Part shown: positions 7,583 to 16,335 of the stretch, in pieces | Position numbering within the stretch: the first letter of the stretch is position 1 | Layout: the number at the start of each line of letters is the position of its first letter | Assembly: GCA_949292025.1 (NCBI GenBank) | Contig: CASEYC010000081.1 | Span: 1 to 64,000 of the forward strand | Source: an uncultured Bacteroides sp. | GTDB lineage: Bacteria; Bacteroidota; Bacteroidia; Bacteroidales; Bacteroidaceae | Reading direction: 5' to 3' | Length of the DNA: 64,000 bases | Position numbers and translations under genes: made by a program | Notes under the pieces: generated by a model | Told to the model about the DNA's origin: nothing | What the model saw: the letters and a program-made list of their open reading frames with translations, nothing else | Database searches by the model: none

Positions 7583-8683
7583 ATGACAGTCATAGCTAAT
7601 AAAGACAATCTTTCAGGTTTGAAAAGAGAAGACTTCCAGCAGGAAATCAACGGCAAAAAGACCGACCTGTATATCCTGAGAAACGCCAAAGGCATGGAAG
7701 TCGCAGTTACCAACTACGGTTGCGCCATTCTTTCCATAATGGTGCCCGACAAAAACGGCCAATACGCCAATGTCATCCTGGGGCATGACAGCATTGAGCA
7801 TGTGGTCAACAGTCCCGAACCTTTCTTGAGCACCACAATAGGGCGCTATGGCAACCGCATTGCCAAAGGAAGGTTCACGTTATATGGCGAGGAACACCAG
7901 TTGGCCATCAACAACGGTCCCAATGCGTTGCATGGCGGTCCGACGGGTTTCCACGCGCGGGTATGGGATGCCGTGCAGCCGACACCGACGTGCGTCATCT
8001 TCAACTACACCTCCGAGGACGGCGAAGAAGGTTTCCCCGGCACATTGGAGGTGGAAATGACTTACCGGCTGGAAGATGAGATAAACGCCCTCTGCATAGA
8101 GTACAAGGCCACGACGGACAAGGCCACCCTTGTCAACCTGACCAACCACGGGTTCTTCAACCTGGCGGGCATCGGCAACCCCACGCCCAGCGTCATGGAC
8201 AACATCGTGACCATCAATGCCGACTTCTACGTCCCCATTGATGAATATTCCATCCCCACGGGCGAGATCCTGAAGGTGGAAGGTACCCCGATGGATTTCC
8301 GCACTCCCCACACCCTCGGCGAACGCATAGACGAGCCTTTCGAGCAACTGAAAAACGGCACGGGCTATGACCACTGCTATGTGTTGAACAAGACCGAACG
8401 GGGCGCCTTGGACTTGGCCGCCACCTGTATCTGTCCCTCCAGCGGACGCACGATGGAGGTCTATACCACGGAGAACGGCGTACAGCTCTATACGGGCAAC
8501 TGGCTGAACGGATTCGCCGGGAGCCACGGAGCCACCTTCCCTGCCCGCAGTGCCGTCTGCTTCGAAGCGCAATGCTTCCCGGACACGCCCAACAAAGCCC
8601 ACTTCCCGTCGGCTGTCCTGCTACCCAACGACGAATACCAACAAATCACCATATATAAATTCGGAATCCTTGGCGATGAATAA
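7583..8683 (+). CDS. galM: Aldose 1-epimerase (galactose mutarotase)
   Basis: Interconverts alpha and beta anomers of galactose, feeding galactokinase. The 366-residue protein has the family landmarks: NYGCAILSIMVPDKNG near the start, GRYGNRIAKGRF, NNGPNALHGGPTGFHARVWD (with the conserved His), LTNHGFFNLAG (second active-site His) and, towards the end, VCFEAQCFPDTPN with the catalytic Glu. An upstream in-frame ATG at 7493 would add 30 residues unlike the family and begin upstream of the predicted transcript start. It is the first gene of galM-transporter-galK. Confidence 0.92.
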   Translation: MTVIANKDNLSGLKREDFQQEINGKKTDLYILRNAKGMEVAVTNYGCAILSIMVPDKNGQYANVILGHDSIEHVVNSPEPFLSTTIGRYGNRIAKGRFTLYGEEHQLAINNGPNALHGGPTGFHARVWDAVQPTPTCVIFNYTSEDGEEGFPGTLEVEMTYRLEDEINALCIEYKATTDKATLVNLTNHGFFNLAGIGNPTPSVMDNIVTINADFYVPIDEYSIPTGEILKVEGTPMDFRTPHTLGERIDEPFEQLKNGTGYDHCYVLNKTERGALDLAATCICPSSGRTMEVYTTENGVQLYTGNWLNGFAGSHGATFPARSAVCFEAQCFPDTPNKAHFPSAVLLPNDEYQQITIYKFGILGDE

Positions 8684-8713
8684 TTATTAATCCAAAACAT
8701 ATCTAAAATCATT

Positions 8714-10009
8714 ATGAGTAACCAAACAAAACAGTGGGGTGCCATCATTATGATGATCGCCCTGTTCGCCATGATTGCCTTTGTAACCAACTTGTGTTCG
8801 CCGATGGCAATCATAGTTAAGAACCAGTTCGGCGCATCCAATGTGCTGGCGCAAATCGGCAACTACGGCAACTTCATCGCCTATCTGGTCATGGGTATCC
8901 CGTCGGGCATGCTGATCAAGAAATACGGCTACAAGAAGACAGCCCTGCTGGCTCTGATTGTGGGCATCGTGGGTGTCATCACCCAATGGATGAGCGGCTG
9001 GGACAGCATCCAGAGTTTCGGCGTTTACCTGGTAGGCGCATTCATCTCCGGCTTCTGCATGTGTATGCTGAACACGGTGGTCAACCCGATGCTTAACCTG
9101 CTGGGAGGCGGTGGCAACAAAGGTAACCAGCTTATCCAAATCGGCGGTGTGTTCAACTCGGCAGCCGCTGTGGCCGTGTACATCATCATGGGCGCCTTGA
9201 TTGGCGATGCCGCCAAAGCCAAAATTTCCGATGCCACTCCCGCTCTGTTCATCGCGTTGGGCGTATTCGTGCTGGCATTCGTGGTATTGCTCTTCACCAA
9301 AGTCCAGGAACCCCAGCAGCATGTGGAGCAGAAGAAGGAGAAAGACAAATACAGCGCCTTCTCGTTCCGCCACTTCAGACTCGGTATCCTGGGCATCTTC
9401 CTGTATATGGGCATTGAGGTAGGCGTGCCGACTTACATTCTTCAGTACCTGTCCTCTTCGCCCGACGCCGCTACACCCGGTTTGGGCATGGATGCCGGCA
9501 TTGTGGGACTGATTGTGGCCGTTTACTGGCTGATGATGCTGGTAGGACGTTTCATCGGAAGCGCCATCGGCAGCAAGGTTTCCAGCCGCGCCATGATTAC
9601 GGCAGCCTCCACGCTCAGCCTCCTGCTGGTATTGTTCGGCATGTTCGCACCGGTTGACGTGAAGGTCAACGTACCGGGTATCGACTGGGCCAATGTAAGT
9701 GTGATTTGGGCTGAAATCCCCGTAGGCATCTTTGCTTTCATCCTGGTGGGCCTCTGCACTTCCGTGATGTGGGGCGGCATCTTCAACATGGCCACTGAAG
9801 GCCTTGGCAAATACACAGCCATCGCTTCGGGCGCTTTCATGACCATGGTGTTCGGTTGCGCCGTGCTGGTTGCCATCCAGGCTTTCGTTGCCGATGCCAC
9901 AGGTTCCTTCCTCACCAGCTACGTCGTGGTATTGTTCTGTGCCGCCTACCTGCTGTACTATGCACTGATTGGCAGCAAGAACGTCAACAAGGACATTCCG
10001 GTGGATTAA
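8714..10009 (+). CDS. gluP: MFS sugar transporter, FucP/GluP (glucose/galactose) family
   Basis: 431 residues with about twelve hydrophobic segments and no signal peptide, so an inner-membrane proton symporter. The FucP-like first half is visible (FVTNLCSPMAIIVKNQFGASN, then GYKKTALLALIVGIVG), as is the glycine-rich segment NLLGGGGNKGNQLIQIGGVFNSAAA. Position between galM and galK indicates galactose, possibly also glucose, as substrate; this is inferred from context and family. Confidence 0.85.
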   Translation: MSNQTKQWGAIIMMIALFAMIAFVTNLCSPMAIIVKNQFGASNVLAQIGNYGNFIAYLVMGIPSGMLIKKYGYKKTALLALIVGIVGVITQWMSGWDSIQSFGVYLVGAFISGFCMCMLNTVVNPMLNLLGGGGNKGNQLIQIGGVFNSAAAVAVYIIMGALIGDAAKAKISDATPALFIALGVFVLAFVVLLFTKVQEPQQHVEQKKEKDKYSAFSFRHFRLGILGIFLYMGIEVGVPTYILQYLSSSPDAATPGLGMDAGIVGLIVAVYWLMMLVGRFIGSAIGSKVSSRAMITAASTLSLLLVLFGMFAPVDVKVNVPGIDWANVSVIWAEIPVGIFAFILVGLCTSVMWGGIFNMATEGLGKYTAIASGAFMTMVFGCAVLVAIQAFVADATGSFLTSYVVVLFCAAYLLYYALIGSKNVNKDIPVD

Positions 10010-10048
10010 GACTATAACCTATTATTATTCACTAAATACATAAACAGT

Positions 10049-11203
10049 ATGGATATAGAACATGTAAGAAGTCGTTTCATCAAACACTTTGACGGAACTA
10101 CAGGAGCCATATATGCGGCTCCGGGACGCATCAACCTCATCGGTGAACATACGGATTATAACGGTGGTTTTGTATTTCCCGGCGCTGTCGACAAAGGTAT
10201 GATTGTCGAAATCAAGCCGAACGGAACAGACATCGTAAAGGCATACTCCATCGACCTGAAAGACTATGTGGAGTTCGGTCTGAACGAAGAAGACGCCCCC
10301 CGCGCCAGCTGGGCACGCTACATATTCGGCGTATGCCGCGAAATGATCAAGCGTGGCGTAGAAGTGAAGGGCTTCAACACAGCTTTTGCAGGTGATGTTC
10401 CCCTGGGTGCAGGCATGTCTTCATCGGCTGCCTTGGAAAGCGCTTACGCCTATGCGCTGAACGACCTTTTCGGCGAGAACAAGATAGACAAGTTTGAACT
10501 GGCCAAAGTGGGCCAAGCCACCGAGCATAACTATTGTGGCGTCAACTGCGGCATCATGGACCAGTTTGCCTCTGTATTCGGCAAGAAAGACAACCTCATC
10601 CGCTTGGATTGCCGCTCGCTGGAGTACCAGTACTACCACTTCGAGCCGAAAGGTTACCGCTTGGTTTTGGTAGATTCGGTAGTGAAACACGAACTGGCTT
10701 CGTCGGCTTACAACAAGCGTCGTCAAAGCTGCGAGGCTGTGGTAGCTGCCATCCAAAAGAGACACCCGCACGTGGAATTCCTGCGCGACTGCACCATGGA
10801 AATGTTGCAGGAGGTGAAGGCCGAAGTCAGCGAGGAAGACTACATGCGCGCCGAATACGTGATTGAAGAAATCCAACGCGTGCTGGACGTTTGCGACGCC
10901 TTGGAAAAGAACGACTACGAGACGGTGGGTCAAAAGATGTATGAGACGCACTACGGCATGAGCAAGCTGTACGAGGTGAGCTGTGAAGAGCTCGACTTCC
11001 TGAACGACCTGGCCTTTGACTGCGGCGTGACGGGTTCGCGCGTCATGGGCGGCGGCTTCGGCGGCTGCACCATCAACCTGGTGAAGGAAGAGCTGTATGG
11101 CACCTTCATCGAAAAGGCCAAAGAAGAATTCAAGAAGAAGTTCAACAGAAGCCCGAAGATTTACGACGTGGTCATCAGCGACGGCGCACGCAGATTGGAA
11201 TAA
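10049..11203 (+). CDS. galK: Galactokinase
   Basis: Phosphorylates alpha-D-galactose to galactose 1-phosphate. At 384 residues it is standard length. The galactokinase signature GRINLIGEHTDYNGG spans residues 26-40, the GHMP ATP-binding motif is PLGAGMSSSAALESA, catalytic-Asp region is NCGIMDQFASVFG, and the C-terminal GHMP motif is GSRVMGGGFGGCTI. It is the last gene of the galactose operon. The uridylyltransferase and epimerase of the Leloir pathway are not in the window. Confidence 0.95.
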   Translation: MDIEHVRSRFIKHFDGTTGAIYAAPGRINLIGEHTDYNGGFVFPGAVDKGMIVEIKPNGTDIVKAYSIDLKDYVEFGLNEEDAPRASWARYIFGVCREMIKRGVEVKGFNTAFAGDVPLGAGMSSSAALESAYAYALNDLFGENKIDKFELAKVGQATEHNYCGVNCGIMDQFASVFGKKDNLIRLDCRSLEYQYYHFEPKGYRLVLVDSVVKHELASSAYNKRRQSCEAVVAAIQKRHPHVEFLRDCTMEMLQEVKAEVSEEDYMRAEYVIEEIQRVLDVCDALEKNDYETVGQKMYETHYGMSKLYEVSCEELDFLNDLAFDCGVTGSRVMGGGFGGCTINLVKEELYGTFIEKAKEEFKKKFNRSPKIYDVVISDGARRLE

Positions 11204-11225
11204 GTTGACTTTTTAATATCTTCAG

Positions 11226-11289
11226 GACGCGGATTACGCGGTTGGCACGGAACAAAATCCGTGAAAGCCACGAAATCCGCGTTTTTTTT
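11226..11289 (+). terminator. GCGGATT-type palindrome R1 acting as galK terminator
   Basis: ACGCGGATT (11227-11235) pairs with AATCCGCGT (11274-11282), with an inner CACGG/CCGTG pair, and is followed by eight T residues. This is the most degenerate of five related palindromes in the window, and the only one with a canonical T-tract. Confidence 0.65.
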
Positions 11290-11354
11290 GCTTCATGAAA
11301 CATTCCGAACCCAGAAAAGAGACGTTTTTTAGAAGAGATTTAACTATAAAGCCC

Positions 11355-11362
11355 TATCTTTG
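11355..11362 (+). promoter_or_regulatory. -7 box (TATCTTTG) of transketolase
   Basis: TATCTTTG matches TAnnTTTG, 52 nt before the start codon. The -33 region is not well conserved. Confidence 0.55.
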
Positions 11363-11413
11363 CAACAAGAAATGTTAATCGTCCCTACATATATTCATTA
11401 ACTTGTTACAGAT

Positions 11414-13423
11414 ATGAATGACAGTAAACTTATGAACCGCGCAGCAGACAACATCCGCATACTTGCTGCTTCGATGGTTGAAAAAGCCAACTCCGGTCAT
11501 CCGGGCGGCGCCATGGGTGGCGCCGATTTCATCAATGTGCTTTTCTCCGAATTCCTGGTGTACGACCCCGAGAACCCGGCATGGGAAGGCCGCGACCGCT
11601 TCTTCCTCGATCCGGGGCACATGTCGCCCATGCTCTACTCCACACTGGCCTTGGCCGGCAAATTCACCTTGGACGAACTGAAGCAATTCCGCCAATGGGG
11701 CAGTCCGACGCCCGGGCACCCTGAACGGGACGTCATGCGCGGCATTGAGAACACTTCCGGCCCGCTGGGGCAAGGACACACCTTTGCCGTAGGTGCTGCC
11801 ATCGCCGCCAAATTCCTGAAGGCACGTTTCCCCGAAGTGATGCCGCAGACCATCTACGCCTACATCTCTGATGGCGGCATCCAAGAAGAAATATCGCAAG
11901 GCGCAGGCCGCATTGCCGGCACGCTGGGACTGGATAACCTCATCATGTTCTATGATGCCAACGACATACAACTCTCCACTGAAACCAAGGAAGTGTCCAC
12001 CGAGGACACGGCCAAGAAATACGAGGCCTGGGGCTGGAAAGTCATCCTTATCAACGGCAATGACCCGGACGCCATCCGCAATGCCCTGAACGAAGCCAAG
12101 GCCGAGACGGAACGCCCCACCCTCATCATCGGACACACCGTCATGGGCAAGGGCGCCCGCCGGGCAGACGGCACCAGCTACGAGGCTTGCTGTGCCACGC
12201 ACGGTGCCCCACTGGGTGGAGATGCCTACATCAACACCATCAAGAATCTGGGCGGCGACCCGGAAAATCCGTTCGTCATCTTCCCCGAAGTGGCTGAATT
12301 GTATGCCAAGCGTGCAGAAGAACTAAAAGGAATCGTAGCCAAGCAATATGCCATCAAGGCGGAATGGACCAAGGCCAATCCAGAAAAGGCTGCCAAGCTG
12401 GAGCAATTCTTCTCGGGCAAAGCTCCGCAGATCGATTGGAGTACTGTGCAACAGAAACCCAACAGTGCCACACGCGCCGCGTCTGCCACAGTATTGGGCA
12501 TGTTGGCCACCCAAGTGGAAAACATGATTGTAGCCTCTGCCGACCTCTCCAACTCGGACAAGACCGACGGTTTCCTGAAGAAGACCCACGCCTTCACCAA
12601 GGGTGACTTCAGCGGCGCCTTCTTCCAAGCCGGAGTGGCCGAGCTGACCATGGCTTGCTGCTGCATCGGCATGGCCCTGCATGGTGGCGTCATCCCCGCC
12701 TGCGGCACGTTCTTCGTCTTCTCCGACTACATGAAACCTGCCATCCGTATGGCCGCCCTGATGGAAGTGCCCGTCAAGTTCATCTGGTCCCACGATGCCT
12801 TCCGCGTAGGCGAAGACGGTCCCACACACGAACCTGTGGAACAAGAAGTACAAATCCGCCTGATGGAGAAACTCCAGAACCACAAGGGACATAACTCCAT
12901 GCTGGTACTCCGCCCTGCCGATACCGAAGAAACCACGGTGGCTTGGCGTCTGGCCATGGAGAACACGTCAACCCCCACGGGGCTTATTTTCTCCCGCCAA
13001 AACGTCAATAACCTGCCCGACGGCAATGACTATAACCAGGCCGCTAAGGGTGCATACATCGTGGCTGGTTCGGACGAGAACCCGGACATCATTATGTTGG
13101 CCTCAGGCTCGGAAGTATCCACGTTGCTGGCCGGTGCCGAATTGTTGCGCAAGGACGGCGTGAAAGTACGCATTGTCTCCGTACCCTCCGAAGGCTTGTT
13201 CCGCAGCCAGACGCCCGACTATCAGGAAAGCATCCTGCCCCGCGGTGCCAAGATATTCGGCCTGACCGCCGGACTGCCCGTCACGCTGGAAGGCTTGGTC
13301 GGTGCCAACGGCAAGATTTGGGGCCTGCCCTCGTTCGGTTTCTCCGCCCCATACAAGGTGCTGGACGAGAAGCTGGGCTTCACAGCTGAGAATGTTTACA
13401 AGCAAGTGAAAGCCATGCTGTAA
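11414..13423 (+). CDS. tkt: Transketolase
   Basis: Transfers two-carbon units in the non-oxidative pentose phosphate pathway using thiamine diphosphate. At 669 residues it has normal length. N-terminal ANSGHPGGAMGGADF, the TPP-binding segment SDGGIQEEISQGAGRIAGTLGLDNLIMFYDAND (GDG-like motif with Ser-Asp-Gly in place of Gly-Asp-Gly), the pyrimidine domain with WSHDAFRVGEDGPTHEPVEQ, and the C-terminal swivel domain are all visible. A terminator hairpin follows, and rpiB begins 76 bp downstream, so the pathway neighbours are adjacent but perhaps separately expressed. Confidence 0.95.
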   Translation: MNDSKLMNRAADNIRILAASMVEKANSGHPGGAMGGADFINVLFSEFLVYDPENPAWEGRDRFFLDPGHMSPMLYSTLALAGKFTLDELKQFRQWGSPTPGHPERDVMRGIENTSGPLGQGHTFAVGAAIAAKFLKARFPEVMPQTIYAYISDGGIQEEISQGAGRIAGTLGLDNLIMFYDANDIQLSTETKEVSTEDTAKKYEAWGWKVILINGNDPDAIRNALNEAKAETERPTLIIGHTVMGKGARRADGTSYEACCATHGAPLGGDAYINTIKNLGGDPENPFVIFPEVAELYAKRAEELKGIVAKQYAIKAEWTKANPEKAAKLEQFFSGKAPQIDWSTVQQKPNSATRAASATVLGMLATQVENMIVASADLSNSDKTDGFLKKTHAFTKGDFSGAFFQAGVAELTMACCCIGMALHGGVIPACGTFFVFSDYMKPAIRMAALMEVPVKFIWSHDAFRVGEDGPTHEPVEQEVQIRLMEKLQNHKGHNSMLVLRPADTEETTVAWRLAMENTSTPTGLIFSRQNVNNLPDGNDYNQAAKGAYIVAGSDENPDIIMLASGSEVSTLLAGAELLRKDGVKVRIVSVPSEGLFRSQTPDYQESILPRGAKIFGLTAGLPVTLEGLVGANGKIWGLPSFGFSAPYKVLDEKLGFTAENVYKQVKAML

Positions 13424-13438
13424 CCTCAATAACTCTAA

Positions 13439-13470
13439 ATATGGCACCGTGCTGCCGTACGGTGCCATAT
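13439..13470 (+). terminator. Hairpin after transketolase
   Basis: A perfect 12-bp stem (ATATGGCACCGT / ACGGTGCCATAT) with an 8-nt loop, 15 nt after the stop. It lacks a long T-run (TCATTTG follows), so it may attenuate rather than end transcription into rpiB. Confidence 0.6.
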
Positions 13471-13499
13471 TCATTTGACATTCTAACTCCCAAGAAACA

Positions 13500-13937
13500 A
13501 TGAAAACCATAGGACTTTGCTCTGACCACGCCGGATTCCCGCTGAAGCAACACATCAAGCAATGGCTCGAAGCCAAAGGGCTGGCCTACAAGGATTTCGG
13601 CACTTACACCGAAGAGAGTTGCGATTATCCCGACTTTGCCCACCCGATGGGCGAGGCCATAGAAGCAGGCGAATGCTATCCCGGCATCGCCATCTGTGGC
13701 AGCGGACAGGGCATCAGCATGACCCTGAACAAACACCAAGGTGTGCGTTGCGCCCTCTGCTGGGAGCCTGAACTGGCTACCCTTGCGCGCCAGCACAACG
13801 ATGCCAATGTGCTGGCCATGCCCGGACGTTTCATCAGCAACGAAAAAGCAGATGCCATCATGGAAGCTTTCTTCAGCGCAAACTTTGAGGGCGGACGCCA
13901 CCAGCGCAGGGTGGACAAGATACCGGTAAGGAAATAA
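13500..13937 (+). CDS. rpiB: Ribose-5-phosphate isomerase B
   Basis: Interconverts ribulose 5-phosphate and ribose 5-phosphate. The 145 residues carry the family motifs: CSDHAG (Asp9, His10), GIAICGSGQGIS with Cys66 as the expected catalytic base, and RQHNDANVLAMPGR with His99. Numbering coincides with the E. coli enzyme. It lies between transketolase and nudC, 6 bp before the latter, so rpiB and nudC probably share a transcript. Confidence 0.93.
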   Translation: MKTIGLCSDHAGFPLKQHIKQWLEAKGLAYKDFGTYTEESCDYPDFAHPMGEAIEAGECYPGIAICGSGQGISMTLNKHQGVRCALCWEPELATLARQHNDANVLAMPGRFISNEKADAIMEAFFSANFEGGRHQRRVDKIPVRK

Positions 13938-13943
13938 CCCGTC

Positions 13944-14711
13944 ATGCAAGACTACATCTTTTACAACGACCGGCTGCTGCTGAAGAAAGACCCGGAGAAC
14001 AGGTATCACGTCCCCTACGAGAGCGAACTGCCCGACGAACTGCTGGACGTGGAATCCTCGCATGAGGTATTGCTCCCCAACGGCTCCACCATCCGCGCCA
14101 CAGACATTGACCACGAGGTGGCTGGAGACGCTTGGCTGATGGTGGGATTGCGCGCTTCGTTCGATTACCTGCCGCTCAGTGAATACAAGGCGGCGGGCAA
14201 GGCTTTCCAAATCCTCTGGTGGGACCGCCACAGCCACTTCTGTCCGGTCTGCGGCACGCCTACCCAAAAACAGGCTCCCATCATGAAGAAATGCCCGTCA
14301 TGCGGCTACGAAATCTATCCGCCCATCTCAACGGCCATCATCGTCCTCATCCGCCGCGGCGAGGACGAAGTATTGCTGGTACATGCCCGCAATTTCCGGG
14401 GTACCTTCTATGGACTGGTGGCCGGTTTCTTGGAGCCGGGCGAGACGTTGGAGCAATGCGTCGAACGCGAAGTCCGCGAAGAAACGGGGCTCCGCATCCG
14501 CAACATCACATACTTCGACAGCCAACCGTGGCCCTACCCCAGCGGCCTGATGGTCGGCTTCATGGCCGACTATGCCGGAGGCACCATCAAGCTGCAGGAC
14601 AATGAACTGAGCGCCGGCGCCTTCTACCACCGCGACCACCTGCCCGAACTGCCACAGAAACTCAGCATCGCCCGCCGCCTCATTGACCATTGGCTGGGCG
14701 TGCAACCTTAA
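13944..14711 (+). CDS. nudC: NAD(+) diphosphatase / RNA deNADding enzyme, NudC type
   Basis: 255 residues. A zinc ribbon (Cys100, Cys103, Cys117, Cys120 in CPVCG and CPSCG), a complete Nudix box at 161-183 (GFLEPGETLEQCVEREVREETGL) and the NAD-specific SQPWPYP motif at 193-199 identify it. The family hydrolyses NAD(H) to NMN(H) and AMP and removes NAD caps from RNA. It is the last gene of the plus-strand block; palindrome R2 follows and separates it from the convergent efflux operon. Confidence 0.93.
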   Translation: MQDYIFYNDRLLLKKDPENRYHVPYESELPDELLDVESSHEVLLPNGSTIRATDIDHEVAGDAWLMVGLRASFDYLPLSEYKAAGKAFQILWWDRHSHFCPVCGTPTQKQAPIMKKCPSCGYEIYPPISTAIIVLIRRGEDEVLLVHARNFRGTFYGLVAGFLEPGETLEQCVEREVREETGLRIRNITYFDSQPWPYPSGLMVGFMADYAGGTIKLQDNELSAGAFYHRDHLPELPQKLSIARRLIDHWLGVQP

Positions 14712-14752
14712 CCTCTTTACATAAGGCTGTGTCAAAAGGGAAAAGGATAATC

Positions 14753-14830
14753 TTTTAGACGCGGATAATGCGGATGGTGCGGATTATTTAGTCATAAAAT
14801 CCGCTAAATCCGCATTATCCGCGTCTAAAA
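14753..14830. repeat. GCGGATT-type palindrome R2 (23-bp perfect arms)
   Basis: Arms 14753-14775 (TTTTAGACGCGGATAATGCGG...) and 14808-14830 are perfect reverse complements around a 32-nt loop. It lies between two convergent genes, nudC and the efflux OMF gene, where it can serve as a bidirectional terminator. Each arm itself holds two GCGGAT units. Confidence 0.85.
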
Positions 14831-14889
14831 AAATAACAAATTGTCAGTTTCTTTTTATTTTGACATGCCCTCTTATCCGCAAACCGTCG

Positions 14890-16335
14890 TCAGAACTCCC
14901 CGCCGCCCAGCGAACGGTAGAGCCAGGCGTTGAGCTTGCAATAGTAGATGTTCAGTTCTATCTGCTCCAACTCGCAATCCACATGACGCTCATTGGCCGT
15001 CAATACCTCCAGATAGCCGGCAAAACCGGTGCGAAACAGTTCGTTGGCATCGTCCACTGAACGGCGGTGTACCAGGCACTCCTTGCGCTTCAGCTCACGG
15101 CGTTCCTCCGTCAGACGGGTGGCTTCCAACAGGTTGACCACTTCCTGATAGGCCAAGAGCGCCTGATGGTGGTAATTGAGCAGGGCGATGCGCTGGTTGC
15201 TCTTGGCATTCTCCCACAGGGTGCGGATTTCGTTGCGGCGGAATATCGGGGCAGTAAGCCCGGCAGCCAGGTTATAGACCGCCGAGGCAGGCGAACTGAA
15301 CCAATGGCCAAGGTCGAAAGCATTGAATCCGGCAGAGCCTCCCAAGGTCAAGGAGGGGAAGAAAGACTTGCGGGCAGCCTGCACATCGGACTTGGCAGCG
15401 AGCAACTCCAGCTCGGCGGCACGCACGTCGGGACGCAAAGCCAGCAGAGAAGCCGGTATGCCCCGCTGCACCGGGAAAATGGCTTGCCGCAACGTGGCAT
15501 AATCCGCGCGCTTCACCTCGAAGGGCAACTTGCCAAGGAGCAGGGCAAAAGCACGCTCCGTCTCCCCAATCTGCTGCCCGATGGCCAAGCGTTCAGCCTC
15601 CAGCCTCATACGGGTGGAGAGGAACTGGTCTACCGAAAGACGGGACACCTCGCCTTCCTTCATCAGCTCGCTGGTCAGTTGGTAGGCATTCTGCACATCC
15701 TTGATGGCATCGCCCAACGTACGGTATTGTTGGTCCAATCCCACCAAGTCATAATATAGCCCGGCGGTCTCCGAAATCAGCAGGGCACGGGCCAACCTTT
15801 GAGCTTCCACAGACTTGAGCCAGCGGGAGACAGCCGCCCTCTTCTTGTGGGTCAGCTTCCCCCAGATGTCGGCCTCCCATTGAAAACCGATGCCGATGTT
15901 GAAATCCCGGTAGGGCGAAGGGATATGCTTCTCAGGATCCAAGTCGGGAGTATTGGTTGTGCTATTGCCCACACCATCCATCGTGTAGTCGCCGAAGCGT
16001 TGCACCCCGGCACCAATGCCCAAAGAAACTTCAGGCAACAAAGCCCCTGTCCCTGCCCGCACCTGGGCACGGGCCATGGTGACATTCTCCACGGCTTGCA
16101 GGAAAGAATGGTTGCGTGCCAAAGCCGTATCAATATAAGCTTTCAACTGCTCATCGGGGAAGAAATCCCTCCACGACAGGCGGACCATGCCGCTGTCCGC
16201 CTCCAACAAATACGTGTCAGGCAGGACGACCTGCTCGTCTGCAGTCAGAGCCGGAGCCTTGCAACCGGGCAGAAACATCAAACTTACGAATGCTGCACAG
16301 AGGCAGGTAACACTATGCTTCATCATCTTCTTCAT
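14890..16335 (-). CDS. Outer membrane efflux lipoprotein (NodT/OprM-type)
   Basis: The outer-membrane channel of the RND pump encoded immediately upstream. It has about 481 residues with a lipoprotein signal (CLCAAFVSLMFLPGC), then the duplicated TolC-like alpha-barrel repeats rich in Ala, Leu and Gln (AVENVTMARAQVRAGTGALLPEVSL; LRPDVRAAELELLAAKSDVQAARKSFFPSLTLGGSAGFN). The RPDVR-AAE-L-AA motif is typical of the NodT group. Several ATGs are possible between 16362 and 16323. I chose 16335, which overlaps the RND gene end by 23 bp. It is the last gene of the MFP-RND-OMF operon. Confidence 0.88.
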   Translation of the reverse strand: MKKMMKHSVTCLCAAFVSLMFLPGCKAPALTADEQVVLPDTYLLEADSGMVRLSWRDFFPDEQLKAYIDTALARNHSFLQAVENVTMARAQVRAGTGALLPEVSLGIGAGVQRFGDYTMDGVGNSTTNTPDLDPEKHIPSPYRDFNIGIGFQWEADIWGKLTHKKRAAVSRWLKSVEAQRLARALLISETAGLYYDLVGLDQQYRTLGDAIKDVQNAYQLTSELMKEGEVSRLSVDQFLSTRMRLEAERLAIGQQIGETERAFALLLGKLPFEVKRADYATLRQAIFPVQRGIPASLLALRPDVRAAELELLAAKSDVQAARKSFFPSLTLGGSAGFNAFDLGHWFSSPASAVYNLAAGLTAPIFRRNEIRTLWENAKSNQRIALLNYHHQALLAYQEVVNLLEATRLTEERRELKRKECLVHRRSVDDANELFRTGFAGYLEVLTANERHVDCELEQIELNIYYCKLNAWLYRSLGGGEF